The notes under the pieces are model-generated. The model had not been told where the DNA came from and made no database searches. It was given only the letters and a program-made list of their open reading frames with translations. Both the position numbers and the translations under genes were made by a program. Source: Clitopilus passeckerianus (lineage: Eukaryota; Basidiomycota; Agaricomycetes; Agaricales; Entolomataceae). From it: a stretch of 64,000 bases of DNA. Below, piece after piece: positions 23,521 through 34,534 of the stretch; position 1 is the stretch's first letter, and each line of letters starts with the position of its first letter. The stretch covers positions 558,001-622,000 of the forward strand of contig CALYLX010000142.1 in the NCBI GenBank assembly GCA_944990035.1, read 5' to 3'.

Positions 23521-24911
23521 TCATGAATTTAATTCCGCCTTTGGAGTTATCTGTTCAAACAGTATACCACTTGTCCGCAACCTTCCGTACCGACAGAGTC
23601 TGGGGACGAGGGTAGACATGAGTCCATATGTATCTTCTCTGGGCTTCCGAACGGCCAAATTAACCACTAGACGTGTCGAAAGTAGGCACGGAAAAGCTTC
23701 ATCTGTCAAGGCGTCTTCAATGGAAGCCCAGTCGAATAGTTCCCACCGGTATCGATGAGGGCCAGAAGCCACCTCACAGGGGGGAAATTCAATGTGCAGT
23801 TCCCTGAATGTCTCGGAGGTGACACTTCGCAGGGCAGAAACCAGCCACTTGCAGGGTGTTTTCGTTGATACACGGTGTGTGCAGTAGCCAAGTTTCAGAA
23901 TTTGCAGGTTTGTGTTGCAAGAAACGGATAGAGAAAAATCTAGCAATACTTTAGCGGAGGTACGAATCGAATGGAGAGGCTGAACGCACCTGATACTGGT
24001 CCGGTATTAGACGGAAGTCTTGATAGGTCCAGGCTAACGCTTTTTAGTCCCGACCCAAGAGAAGCTATTGCTCTAGCAACCAGCAGCAAGTCGTTGGAAT
24101 TAGGTATGTCACGGACGACCAACATGCGCACTTTCGCAAACTTCGGTATTCTGCCCATTTCTGATAGAAGCTGCCTGTGCACTCCAAATTCCTCAGCTAA
24201 ATCAAGACACAAATGCTTGAACCCCGGCCGACCCCAGTTGTTGAGGGAAACTTGCTGAAAATCGTCAGTTGCAATCTTCAACCGAATATCGCGGCCAAGG
24301 TACAGCTTCCGGTTCTTGAATCGTTTGACGACAGAGAAGAACGATAGACTAGTAGGCCAGAGGCACGAATCCAGGTTAATGAAAGAGATATGTTTGTGTG
24401 AGACGATCGTCTGGAGGACTTCAGAACCCAGAAAGCTCCAATCAAGTCCTCGCAAGGCGAGGCTGCATAAAGCGGGTAGCTTGCCCAAAAGATATATAAT
24501 AGCGTTTGTGATCTTCGGATAGTTGGTTTCGGCGGCTTTCTGGAGAAGTAGGCCCTGAGGGTGCTTCCAATATTCTTTGGGACCTTTGACGATAATTCCC
24601 CGGACGTGGTTCCTTAGCGTGGATAGAGGAGCATCCAGGCATTTGAAGAAGAATTCGTCACTAGGCGATGTATTCCATGCTAGTAGAAAATCCAGAGCCA
24701 CCGGCTGATGGTGCTCAGAGTAATAGAGTGTTCTCGTCCTCTGTAGCCATCGCCTTGACACCAGGCCAGAACGGAGGAGGGAGGGAGGGTCGTCTGGTAA
24801 GTTTTCGATGACCATGTCATGTAGCTCGTAGGGAAGTGAAGGTATCTTCTTGATCCTGATCCAACTCGGCGGGTTCATGGCGAAGAAGTCTAGTCCGGGA
24901 TGCGTGATCAT
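23521..24911 (-). CDS. F-box-like protein (pair I, copy 1)
   Basis: Two exons: 24911-23990 and 23939-23521. Start at the ATG giving MITHPGLDFF; the frame further upstream has stops and no ATG. The N-terminal F-box-like segment is SLPYELHDMVIENLPDDPPSLL followed by SGLVSRRWLQRTRTLYY. The remainder (about 370 residues) contains weak leucine-rich repeats (LPALCSLALRGLDWSFLGSE; LQILKLGYC). F-box proteins usually bind Skp1 and select substrates for SCF ubiquitin ligases; the substrate is unknown. The downstream neighbour at 25116-26563 is a paralogue with the same intron position. Confidence 0.8.
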
Positions 24912-25115
24912 GGTGGTTAAGCTCAAGACGCGTGTGAATGCGGTTTGATCCTCTTCATGAAGACCATCAAGGCGGGCATGTCGCAATCATCAGTCGTATG
25001 GAATATGAAGTCGTCCAATGATTAGGATTGGGGGTGCGATACCTGGTGCTATACATCTGTAAAATACAAAGAAATAGGTAGAATAAACTGTCAACCCTCT
25101 AAATGCGACTGGTGC

Positions 25116-26563
25116 TTAAGGCCTGTAATTAATCACGTTCCACAGACGTGCCCACGTAACCGCAGGTGAGTTAACTATGCTTGACCTTCCACTCTGACAC
25201 AGTTTAGGAAGGAAAGCCGCCACAAGCACTTTGTACCCATCCTCGCCAGAGTGCAGAACGGCCAAATGAACGACTACACACACAGAGCACAGAATAGGGA
25301 ATGCCTCATCTGTTAGAGCGTTGTCGAGTGTTGCCCATTCGAATAGCTGCCACCGGTAGGGATCCCACTCTTTAGCTGTTGATAAACGCGGAAGTATAAT
25401 ATGCAGTCCCCTGAATTTCTTGGAAGTTATGCTGCGTAGGGTAGACATCAACCATTCAGAGGAAGCCATCCGCTTCCTCTGTGCACGGTTTGTGAAGTAG
25501 CCAAGCTCCAAAGTATGCAGGTTCTTGTTGTGAGAAAGGGACAAGGAGGGTATACCTAGTGGTGCTTTAGTAAAGATGCAATCGGAAAGGAGTTGAATTC
25601 ACCGGATAGCTTTGGAGCTGAAGTTATTGAGATATCGAATTGGATATATTCAAGTGCCGGTCCAAGAGCCGCTATCGCCTGCGCAGCAAGATTAAACTTC
25701 TGAGTGCCTCCTAGGTCGTTAATCACCAGCTTTCGTACGTTTAAAACTGTGGGATAAGTAGCTATCGCCTCGAAGAGCTGCCCTATAAGTATGCCGGTTA
25801 CTCCACATAGACTCACAGATAGCATTTCGAAGTTGGGGACTCGGAGTTCGGAATCCCATTCCACATAAATGTCCTCATCCACCTCCGGCAGGAACCTCAG
25901 TTCCATGTCGCGACCAAGTTGTAACTTCCGATTATTCAGCCTCCTAAGTATAGCATAGAACGCGCAAATGGTGGGGAAAATACATGAATCGAGGTCAATC
26001 CCAGAAATGTGCTCGTATGTAATAATCGCCTGAAGGACTTGGGAACCTAGGTAGGTCCAGTCAAGTTGTCGCAGACCAAGAGTGTTTAAATAGGGTAGTT
26101 TGGTCAAGAGGTATAGAATGGCGTTTGTGATCTTTGGATAGTTGTTTTCGGCTGCTTTCTGCAGAAGTAGGCTTTGGCGTTGCAGGTAGTACTCTTTCGG
26201 CCCTTGAATGACGAGTTGTTTGATGTAGTTGCTTAGCGTGGACGCAGGAGTATCCAGACATCTGAAGAAGAATTCATCCGTGTCACTAGGCGATGTGTTC
26301 CACGCGAGTAGAAAATCCAGTGACACTAGCTGAACGCAGTTCGAGAAATAATGGGTTCTTGTTCGATGTAGCCATCGCCTGGAAACCAAGCCAGAATATA
26401 GAAGGGCAGGAGGATCGTCTAGCAGGTTGTCGATGACCATATCATGTAACTCGTAGGGGAAGAATGGCAAAGGCGGGTTCATGTCGAGGAAGCCACGAGC
26501 ACGTTGGATGAGTCTGCGAGCCCGAGTCATGGTCGTTGATGGAACGGAAGACGCGAGTGCCAT
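25116..26563 (-). CDS. F-box-like protein (pair I, copy 2)
   Basis: ATG at 26563 (MALASSVPSTTM). F-box segment FFPYELHDMVIDNLLDDPPALLYSGLVSRRWLHRTRTHYF, followed by KLPYLNTLGLRQLDWTYLGSQ-type repeats. A 46-nt intron near 25563 with GT...AG ends joins to the last exon (25544 region to 25116: SLSLSHNKNLHTLELGYF, RSITSKKFRGLHI). Intron position and order of blocks match copy 1. The two are tandem duplicates, both in frame. A role as SCF adaptor is inferred from the F-box only. Confidence 0.8.
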
Positions 26564-26795
26564 GTGGTCTTGCCCAAAACCATCATGATCCTTTGGCGGA
26601 CCGTATTTTCCAAACTCATGACTGCATCTAATATACCGGCTTTCTTAAGCGACAATTCAGAAGACATTCGAAGAAGCACTTGAGCGGCCCGTGGCTGAAC
26701 TCAGCCGAAGTGTGCTGCCTTCTGGAGACCACGAGACCACAAGTTATGAGTTTATAAACAACTTTATGGTGAGATTTCGTGCTTGTCTTTGAAAA

Positions 26796-28343
26796 ATGCG
26801 CTTGACACTGCTCCTGTTCTCTGCAGTAGGCCTCCTCCTGTCTTTCTGTGCCGCTGCACCGAAAGTCTCGCTCATATCCAACTCTTTACTTGATTCAAAC
26901 GGCATCTTCTTCGTCTCGTATGACGGCGTCGTGAACATCAACTCCTTCCAGCTCTCTGGAGTTCTGACCTATTCCAATTGGCAATATGCAGCTTGGTACA
27001 CGTCGTCGCGTTCTGTTGTCCTTGCTAGGCGTCAGCTTCCCTCAGGAAGCTGGTCAACCTTGCAACTCCCTCATACTTTGACCACCAATGACTCGCACAA
27101 CGTCGTTGCTTTGGGTGTTTCCCCAGCAGACGGGAAAATTCACGTCGCAATGGACTGCCATAGCTCTACCCTGTACTACACTAGCTCTGAGGCAGGCTTA
27201 GCCACTAGCGGCGCTAGTTGGGTTGCAAGCCGCTTTGGCTCCATAACCACTAACTTGGGCGGCTTAAATGTCGGAAGGTGCGACATTTCGACGGTTTCTG
27301 GTATTTCCTCGGCTAACATATTCTCCGTAGCACTGTCACTTACCCTCAGTTCGTGGTAACCCCCGATAACCTCCTTCAATTCGTCTACCGATCTGGCGTT
27401 TCTGGCAACGGTGCAACTCAGCTTGCAGAGTACAGTGGTGGGAAATGGTCAAACGTCGGGTCTTGGGCATCTGCCTCCGGAACATATACCTCCACCAATG
27501 GGGTCACTAGTCCCGCGCGCAACCTCTACATCCACGGGTTCACCTACCGGTCGAACCGAGCTCACGTTACCGGTACTTGGAGAGAGCAGGCCGGTGGTGT
27601 CTCCTGCAGCAGTGGCGGCTTGACAAACCATGACACGGTCTACATCTACTCAGATGACAAGGGTAGGTCTGTCTTAGACTGAGTGTTGCCTCGATTCTCA
27701 TGCACCACCCTCCTAAAAGGGCGCACCTGGAAGAACAATGCGGGGAGTACTGTAGGAACGTCTTCCAGTCCCGTCAATGTCAACACTGGAGGAATCATCG
27801 TCGACTCATTGAATGCTGATCATGGGCTCATGAACCAGGAGTCGCAAGCTATCGACTCTTCTGGTCTCATACATGCTATCATATCCTACGTACCAGGTAC
27901 CTGTAGGCTTTTCCTCCCTAAGCTTAGTTTGCTCAACATATCCTCCAGGCCGATTTGGACAATGCGTGACAAACTACCAATCCGATCGTACAGCAAACGC
28001 ACGACCATTCCATCTCTACCGTTCCTCAAGTGGCACCTGGACGAAAGTCGAAATCCCCTTCGCCATCAACTCCGTCGGTCGTTCACAAATAGTCCTGGAC
28101 AACGCTGACAACATCTATGTTGTCCTCCCATACGTCCGAATCGTGACCGCCAGCAAGTCCTCAGGCTGGACAGATTGGACACTGGCATATGATGGTGCCG
28201 CTGCGGGTTTGAAGGCGTTTGGTGAGGTGACGGTGGATCGGGCTCGCGTGTCGAGTGGTGTTCTCTCGATTCTGTACCAGGTTACCAGCAGTGGTTCGAC
28301 ACCCTCGGCCGTTCATGTTATTGATTTCAATCTCAATACATGA
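26796..28343 (+). CDS. Secreted BNR-repeat family protein (BNR_4-like)
   Basis: Four exons: 26796-27277, 27331-27662, 27720-27896, 27949-28343. Signal peptide MRLTLLLFSAVGLLLSFCAAA. The mature part begins with the pattern of BNR-repeat-containing family members: YSNWQYAAWY, VVLARRQLPSGSW, NDSHNVVALGVSPADGKIHVAMDCHSS, TVTYPQFV, YRSGVSGNG, NADHGLMNQESQAID, WTKVEIPF and the last strands QVTSSG...VIDF. The fold is expected to be a beta-propeller; relatives include putative polysaccharide-acting enzymes, but the substrate is not known. A perfect CTAAC branch site lies in intron 1. All exons join in frame. Confidence 0.8.
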
Positions 28344-28469
28344 CGGGGGTATACTAGTATATTCCTATCGTTAACTAGTTCAAAAACTCGTTCCTAAAAG
28401 AAAACCAAATTGAATTGCCTCTGAGCAAGCTAGCAGCAACGACAGAGCTTGCTCACTGCCTTAGAACAA

Positions 28470-28541
28470 TCCGATATGGTGTAACGGCTAACATTGCCGC
28501 CTTTCACGCGGCAGCTCGGGGTTCGATTCCCCGTATCGGAG
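28470..28541 (+). tRNA. tRNA-Glu (anticodon TTC)
   Basis: 72 nt cloverleaf. Acceptor stem TCCGATA pairs with TATCGGA (28534-28540), discriminator G at 28541. D arm with GGTGTAACGGCTAAC, anticodon stem TGCCGC/GCGGCA with loop CTTTCAC, giving anticodon TTC. The T arm CGGGGTTCGATTCCCCG contains box B. No intron. Confidence 0.95.
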
Positions 28542-28543
28542 TC

Positions 28544-28549
28544 TTTTTT
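28544..28549 (+). terminator. Pol III terminator of tRNA-Glu(TTC)
   Basis: Run of six T's starting two bases after the tRNA 3' end. Confidence 0.85.
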
Positions 28550-28922
28550 GCCTTCCCCTCTCTACGCTACGAACAGCCACAGCTCATATAACTCATTTCA
28601 TCTCTGCGCCGCAAGGACGGCCGCAGGTTTCTCTGATGTCTTTTTTTATTCACACAACCAAGGTATCTTTCTAAAATCTTGATACACATTTTCCTGGTTC
28701 TCCTAATTGATTTCTTGCTCACATTAACATCCGGTCCAATGCAAGGTTCACATAAAATTTAATTATTTATTCTTAAAAGAATCATGGGTGTATCCCAATT
28801 AAAAGCAGGTATAACTACGACATGACAGGTAACGTCCAGCAAGTTAAGACTCACGCCAAACGGATTCCAGTACATAGAGTGATCTCCGTGAGCAAGACCT
28901 CTTTGGCCTTCGACATGCGAAT

Positions 28923-29211
28923 GCAGCCCCTTAGCACACTAGATAGAAATCCATTGGCGCAATGTCATAGGTATTATGAATAGGAAAAACTTCGCGCAAC
29001 CGATATCAAATAAAGAGGCTTACAAAGCTGCAACTCTGTTATCGTGAATTTTGCTGCCAAAGATCTGTTATCTCCGAAACTAACTCTTGTCATTGTAATG
29101 CTGCTTTTTGAGTCACTTCACTTGAAATCGGTTTGTGCGAAACTTTTTCTAATTCATAATACCTATGTCATTGCGCCAATGGATTTCTATCTAGTGTACT
29201 CTAAAGGGCTG
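28923..29211. repeat. Imperfect inverted repeat (foldback or MITE-like element)
   Basis: Left arm from about 28923 to 29030 is the reverse complement of 29105-29211. The outer 46 bases (28936-28981 against 29152-29197) differ at one position; inner parts are weaker with small indels. About 60-70 bp of loop remain. It lies in sequence present in duplication copy A but missing in copy B. No terminal duplication or transposase was recognised. Confidence 0.8.
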
Positions 29212-29462
29212 GCGAGAGACATTGCGTAGATACTGACTAAAGGTAAAGGAAACCATGTCTAGGGAGGCGGGCTGGAGAGAAATCTATAGAGAGTCGATAC
29301 CGTGAGCGTGAGAAGAGAAAGTTCGAATGATGTCTACAGGAGAAGTCAGGAGGACTTTATACACGGCGAGAGAACAAAGAGGTCAAAGCATTGTGAACAA
29401 TGCAGGTGAAGCGCGACGTGTGGTGATCTCTGCTTTGACCTTGGGAACCATCATTACCCAAA

Positions 29463-31265
29463 TCACTTTTGATTTCTCCCTGGCCGCGGAAGCCAAAAAG
29501 ACGTCCAAATACCGACAACTTCAATGGTCATTAGTACGAAATAAACCAAATTCCCATCCATGTACTGTTTCTCAATTGAGAATGAGAACAGTGAAGACGC
29601 GACGGTAGGAGCTACAGCTCGCGTGACACACGCAACAGCCTGTGCCAAGCCATTAGTGGCACCCAGAGCAGCACGCGAAGGTGAACTGTTCACAACAAGA
29701 ACTTGCATCGAACCTGGGTCTCAGTGAGGCCGAAATTCGTTATGGAAAATCGGAGATATGACTCACCCCAACCCAAGCCATTGGTCAATCTGAGAAGATG
29801 CTGGATGAATAAGATGGCCCAAGCAACCTCGTCGACCTTCCCAGCTCTTTGCACAGTCATTATCAATGGAGGATACAGCATCATTTTCAGCAACGTTGCT
29901 ATATGATTTGAGATCTGCAGACTCCGTGCTCCGTATTTCCTCATCAAGTTACCCATAAACCAAAGCTGGAAGACTGCATTGACGAGTCCGAAGGTAGTCA
30001 GGACGAGGCCGATATCATAGGCGCTGAAACCTAGGCCACCCAGAGGAATAGAGGTGGAGTAGATAAGAGGGTGAAGTACCATCATGGTCATGGTGTTGAA
30101 GGCTTGGAACATGTAGACGAGAAGAGTAATCAGAACATGCGAGGTGAGGAGATCCCGAAATGCGATAGGTTTCTCCTCTGAAGGTATAGGTGCTTCTTGT
30201 TGTTCTTGATCCCCGATGGAGCCGTATCTCGTGGTGGTCTCTGAGTTGCCAAGGAGCGAAGCCGCCTCGCCGTCTCTATTTGTGGAAATTTGTGCACCTT
30301 TTAGCTTTCGTAGAGCGGATGGTAGGGTTTCGTGGAGGCCAAAAAATCCGAGGATAGCGGTTATAGTAGCGAGTGCGCCTGTAGCAGCACAAGGAAGGAA
30401 ATATGGGTGCTCGACGAAAAGTGCATTTTCAAACAGCGGCCATCGTTTTGCAGGTTCTGCGAGGAAACCACCAACAGAGGGTCTTTGGAAGCTGGTTCAG
30501 ACGGTATCATGGAGAATGACGTTGCAACGAGCGTACCCGATTGTGAAACCAATCGACCGTACAACGGGCGTAAGTGCAAATATATCTCCGATATTCGTAG
30601 AGTCGGTTAGCTGAAAGCATGACTATGTTCAGCGATACAGGTTGCGGTATGGTAAAGAAAGCGCACCTCTGCGACAATAGTCCTTGAAACGCCTTCATAT
30701 ATGGAATATTAGATTTAACACAGCTGTAGGAACAGATGATGCCGACCTAGTACGCCATTGAAGACCCCCTGCAAACTCCGTGAAGCCAGCAGAGTCCAAA
30801 ATGTCGTCGACAGGCCAAAGCAAAACATGGCCACCGCCAATCCAATTGGCCCAAGTAACAGAACAGGTCTTCTTCCAATTCTATCAGACATCTGACCCCA
30901 GTGGAACACAGTCACCGCTTCTGCCAGGAAGAAAACTGAACCCTGTGAAAAGCAAAAACCGGTAGTTAGTAGCACCGAACAGCAAATTTGGATATACCTA
31001 CGACGATCCCTGCATAATACCCCGTCTTGGCCTCATCTCCTCCAGTAATTCCTGTGTCCCTCACGAATTGGTTCGCGAACGGGTAGATAACGGTAGCAGT
31101 GACAGGCTCCGCGAATTGAATGAGGTAAACGACAAAGAGCTGGAACTTTGGTAAAGGTGTTGGAGGCTGACCGAATGGCGTTTCTAGGCCTGAACTCGCA
31201 GTAGTCTCCACTAACGTTTCTGTCGAGCCATTTTCGTTTTCAACATCCTGATGGGCGGGTAACAT
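29463..31265 (-). CDS. MFS transporter (DHA1/ZIF-like), copy A
   Basis: ATG at 31265 (MLPAHQDVENENG). Twelve-TM MFS pattern across about seven exons: TM1 FQLFVVYLIQFAEPVTATVIYPF, motif A GQMSDRIGRRPVLLLG, SRSLQGVFNGVLG, TM5 GPSVGGFLAEPAKRWP, a soluble loop with GSIGDQEQQEAP, then MFQAFNTMTMMVL, GLVLTTFGLVNA, TM10-12 (NSSPSRAALGATNGLAQ, YFVLMTIEVVGIWTSFWLPRP). An apparent in-frame TGA at TM5 lies in a 54-nt intron (30536-30483). The family exports small molecules by proton antiport; substrate unknown. Paralogue of the 32310-34111 gene. Confidence 0.82.
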
Positions 31266-31430
31266 GAAGAATGCAAGAACTCTGGGCTAGCAGGGCGTTT
31301 GCGCTTATGACTTCCATCATATATATTCGAGTAAGAAAAGAATCAAAAGTGTCGGACCGGAAAGGGCTACATAAATTATAAAATCACGTTCGAACGAAAA
31401 AATACGAATTGATGCCTCTGGCAACGAAGT

Positions 31431-31640
31431 CTAGAGCCCTTCCAGAGCCAGGCTAGACTGCTCAGTGTCGAAGGCCTCCAACCATGCAGGTGAGTATTCG
31501 AGGTCGCCAAATTCACCGTTGTCCAGCTCGTCGAGTAACTCATTCATGTCCCAGTCTTCCTCCAGAAGGGATTGGTAATGGGGAAATTGTTGTCGTCAAA
31601 TGTGGAAATGGCGGATGACTTCCAATCTAGGCTCGTGAAC
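31431..31640 (-). pseudogene. Orphan C-terminal coding remnant
   Basis: On the minus strand a coding-like acidic segment (HYQSLLEEDWDMNELLDELDN, then EYSPAWLEAF) runs to TAG at 31433-31431. Upstream it is preceded by a stop in its own frame, while a related-looking frame (SSAISTFDDNNFP) continues one base off, near 31580. This looks like the tail of a larger protein with a frameshift. The parent gene is not recognised and it has no counterpart in duplication copy B. Confidence 0.35.
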
Positions 31641-31794
31641 GAGGCCTAAAGCATCATCAGGGAGCAGAGCATGGCGTTGATGGGATGGGCAGAAGATGGG
31701 CTTGACAAATCTTACTGATGGCCTCCGGCAAATTCCACTTTAGCCGCCCGCGGCGGCGCTAAATCCCACCGCCCCTCCTTACTATCAAAGGCCG

Positions 31795-32103
31795 CCACGT
31801 CGTTGCTGAAGATGAGAACGGTACAACCGGTGTTGGGGGTGCGCTGCCTTCAGGAGGGGACAGTCGACGCCGTTCCAATTGTGCTGGTCGTACCAGCTAT
31901 GGTCCGTACTCTCGCGATTCGACACCCCAGGAGGTGCAGCAGGCCACTGACGGACCCTATCTCTTTCCCTCCTTCCTCTACCTCCCCCTTTTTTTTTGGC
32001 CTTCGTCTCTTCCTTCCCGATCTGCTCGACCAGATCGCTTCTATCGTCCAGCAGAACCTTACGCAGCGCCGACACTGGTGTTTCGCTCTCCAGACTTCTG
32101 CCC
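31795..32103 (-). pseudogene. Partial, degenerate copy of the SNF1 beta subunit gene
   Basis: About 310 bp matching the linker region of the gene at 34535-36810: GRSRG-like start, SDLVEQIGK, a Lys/Arg/Gly-rich run, RQWPAAPP, then PEGSAPPTPV and RPLI. The matches are split over reading frames by indels, so no intact protein is possible. Homology ends abruptly at about 32103, which corresponds to about 35170 in the full gene. It marks one end of the tandem duplication. Confidence 0.8.
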
Positions 32104-32309
32104 CTGGATGGACTGTTACTTTTACACAACCAGGATATCTTCCTGAAATGTTGATATACATTTTCTTGGTTCTCCTGATCAATTTCTTAGCCACATTTAC
32201 ATCCGGTCCAATGCAAGGGTTACATAGAATTCAATTATTTGAATTTCTTCGAAGAATCATGATTGTAAGCCAAGGGTAGAACAACTATAAGTGGTCCTGT
32301 CCAGGCAAG

Positions 32310-34111
32310 TTACTTTTGATTGCTCGCTGGCCGTGGAAGCCAAAAAGACGTCCAAACGCCAGCAAACCCAATGACAGTAAGTATGAAATAAACCAAATAT
32401 CCATCCATATACTGTTTCTCAATTGAGAATGAGAATAGCGAAGACGCGACGGTAGGTGCTATAGCTCGTGTAGCGCACGCAACGGCTTGTGCTAAGCCAT
32501 TAGTGGCACCCAGAGCAGCACGGGAAGGTGCGCTGTTCACAACAAGAACTTGCATCGAACCTGGGACTCGATCAGGTCAAAATACACTTTGGGAAATAGG
32601 ACACAAGACTTACCCCAACCCAAGCCATTGGTCAACCTGAGAAGATGCTGAATGAATATGATCACCCAAGCAACCTTGTCAACCTTTCCGGCTCGCTGTA
32701 CTGCCAATATTAGCGGAGGGTACAAGATCATATGCAGCAATGTCGCTATATGATTCGAGATCTGCAGGCTCCGGGCTCCATATCTCCTCATCAAGCTCCC
32801 CATGAAACCAAGTTGAAAGACGGCATTGACGAATCCGAAGGTAGTGAGGACGAGGCCGATATCGTAGGCGCTGAAACCTAGGCCGCCGAGATGGATAGAG
32901 GTGGAGTAGATGAGAGGCTGAAGTACCATCATAGTCATAGTGTTGAAGGCTTGGAACATGTAGACAAGAAGGGTGATCAGAACGTGTGGGGTGAGCAGGT
33001 CCCGGAATGGTATAGGTTCTTCCTCTATAGATACGGAAGCTTCATGTCGTTCTTGATCTTCGGTAGCGTCGTATCTAGTACTGGTTTCTGAGTTACTAAG
33101 GAGCGAAGTGGTCTCGTTGTCTCCATCTATTGAGTTTTGTGCATGCTTCTGCTTTCGCAGAGCGGACGGCAGGGTTTCATGGAGCCCAAAGAATCCGAGG
33201 ATAGCCGTGATAGCAGCGAGTGCGCCTGCAGCAGCGCAAGGAAGGAAGTATGGGTGCTCGATGAAGAGTGCATTTTCAAATAGTGGCCAACGTTTTGCAG
33301 GTTCTGCAAGGAAGCCGCCAACGGAGGGTCTTTGGAAGCTGGTTCAGACGGTATCATGGAGAATGATGCTGAAACGCGCATACCCAATCGTGAAACCAAT
33401 CGACCATACAACAGGCATAAAAGCAAATGCATCTCCGATATTCGTAGAATCCGTTAGCTAAAAGCGTGACGTTTTCAGCTATATGTTATGATCTTGTAAG
33501 GGAAGCGCACCTCTGCAACAATGGTCTTTGAAACGCCTGCAGGTGTCAGGGATTAGTGTTAATCCAGTTGTATGAACAGATTATCCTGACCTAGCACGCC
33601 ATTGAAGACGCCCTGCAAACTGCGTGAAGCCACCAATGCCCAAAATGTCGTCGACAGGCCAAAACAAATCATGGCCACCGCCAGTCCAATTGGCCCAAGC
33701 AACAGAACAGGCCTTCTTCCAATCCTATCAGACATTTGGCCCCAGTGAAAAACGGTCACAGCTTCTGCCAAGAAGAACACTGAACCCTAGAAAAAGAGAA
33801 AACCCATGGTCAGTAATGTTCGAGCAGCAAAAGTTGGCTATACATACGACGAGCCCTGCATAATACCCTGTCTTGGCCTCATCTCCTCCAGTAATCCCTG
33901 TATCCCTCACGAATTGGTTTACGAACGGGTAGATGACGGTCGCAGTGATAGGTTCCGCGAATTGGATGAGGTAAACGAGAAAGAGCTGGAACCTCGGTAA
34001 AGGTGTTGGAGGCTGATCAAGTGGGGTTTCTTGACCCGAATCTACGGCACCTTCCACTAACGTCTCTCTGGAGTCATTCTCGTTTTCAACGTCCTGTTGA
34101 GCGACCGACAT
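32310..34111 (-). CDS. MFS transporter (DHA1/ZIF-like), copy B
   Basis: ATG at 34111 (MSVAQQDVENEND). Same exon layout as copy A and very similar: VYLIQFAEPITATVIYPF, GQMSDRIGRRPVLLLG, SRSLQGVFNGVLG, GGFLAEPAKRW, MFQAFNTMTMMVLQ, GFVNAVFQLGFMG, NSAPSRAALGATNGLAQ, WTSFWLPRP. The frames are open and introns canonical, so both copies look functional. Differences are scattered and mostly conservative, concentrated in the N-terminus, the central loop and TM11. Substrate unknown; the duplication may raise dosage or allow divergence. Confidence 0.82.
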
Positions 34112-34534
34112 GAAGAATGAAAGAACCCCGAGCTCGCAAGACGGTTGCGCTTATAATAACTTCCATCATATTTGAGTCAGAGAGAGGTCGGGCCGAAAAT
34201 AGCTAGCCTCTTTTTAAATGAACCTCACTGATCACGAGTGGTCCTCTTGACATTGACATGAATCAGAATTCCAGAGCACGCCATAGGGATCATATAAGAG
34301 TTCAATCTTGTATGTATTCAGTTTGTGCTGAATGATCTATAAAACAAACGGAAGACGAGAACATACAGTAAGCAATGGTGATAGTTACAGTAAAGTGACA
34401 ACATGTATACGTCTGGGATTCCAGACCAGATAATATAGATCAGTATTTTGCAGTTAGTAAATCTGCGAAGCGAAGCTATCCAGCAACTTCTCCTTCCCTC
34501 TTCTCTCCCCTCGCTTCAACATCCCAACACCCGC
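34112..34534. other. Upstream region of MFS copy B and 3' flank of the SNF1 beta gene
   Basis: Resembles 31266-31375 for about 100 bp upstream of the start, then diverges. No gene seen. Confidence 0.45.

Larger units (their letters stand above)
28642..32103. repeat. Tandem duplication, copy A (MFS gene plus remnant of SNF1 beta 3' end)
   Basis: The left flank 28642-28800 matches 32115-32270. The MFS gene at 29463-31265 matches the one at 32310-34111, with upstream similarity to about 31375/34215. The fragment at 31795-32103 matches the SNF1 beta gene at about 34790-35170. Together these define a direct tandem unit. Copy A carries about 600 bp (28848-29462) not present in copy B. Confidence 0.75.

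Noticed and set aside
27278..27357. Stop codon in the first exon of the BNR-repeat gene
   Set aside because: An intron at 27278-27330 with GT...AG ends and a CTAAC branch site joins the frames and gives the expected motif.
30483..30536. Apparent in-frame TGA in MFS copy A (and in the same place in copy B)
   Set aside because: It lies in a canonical 54-nt intron; joining the exons gives the expected TM5 motif.
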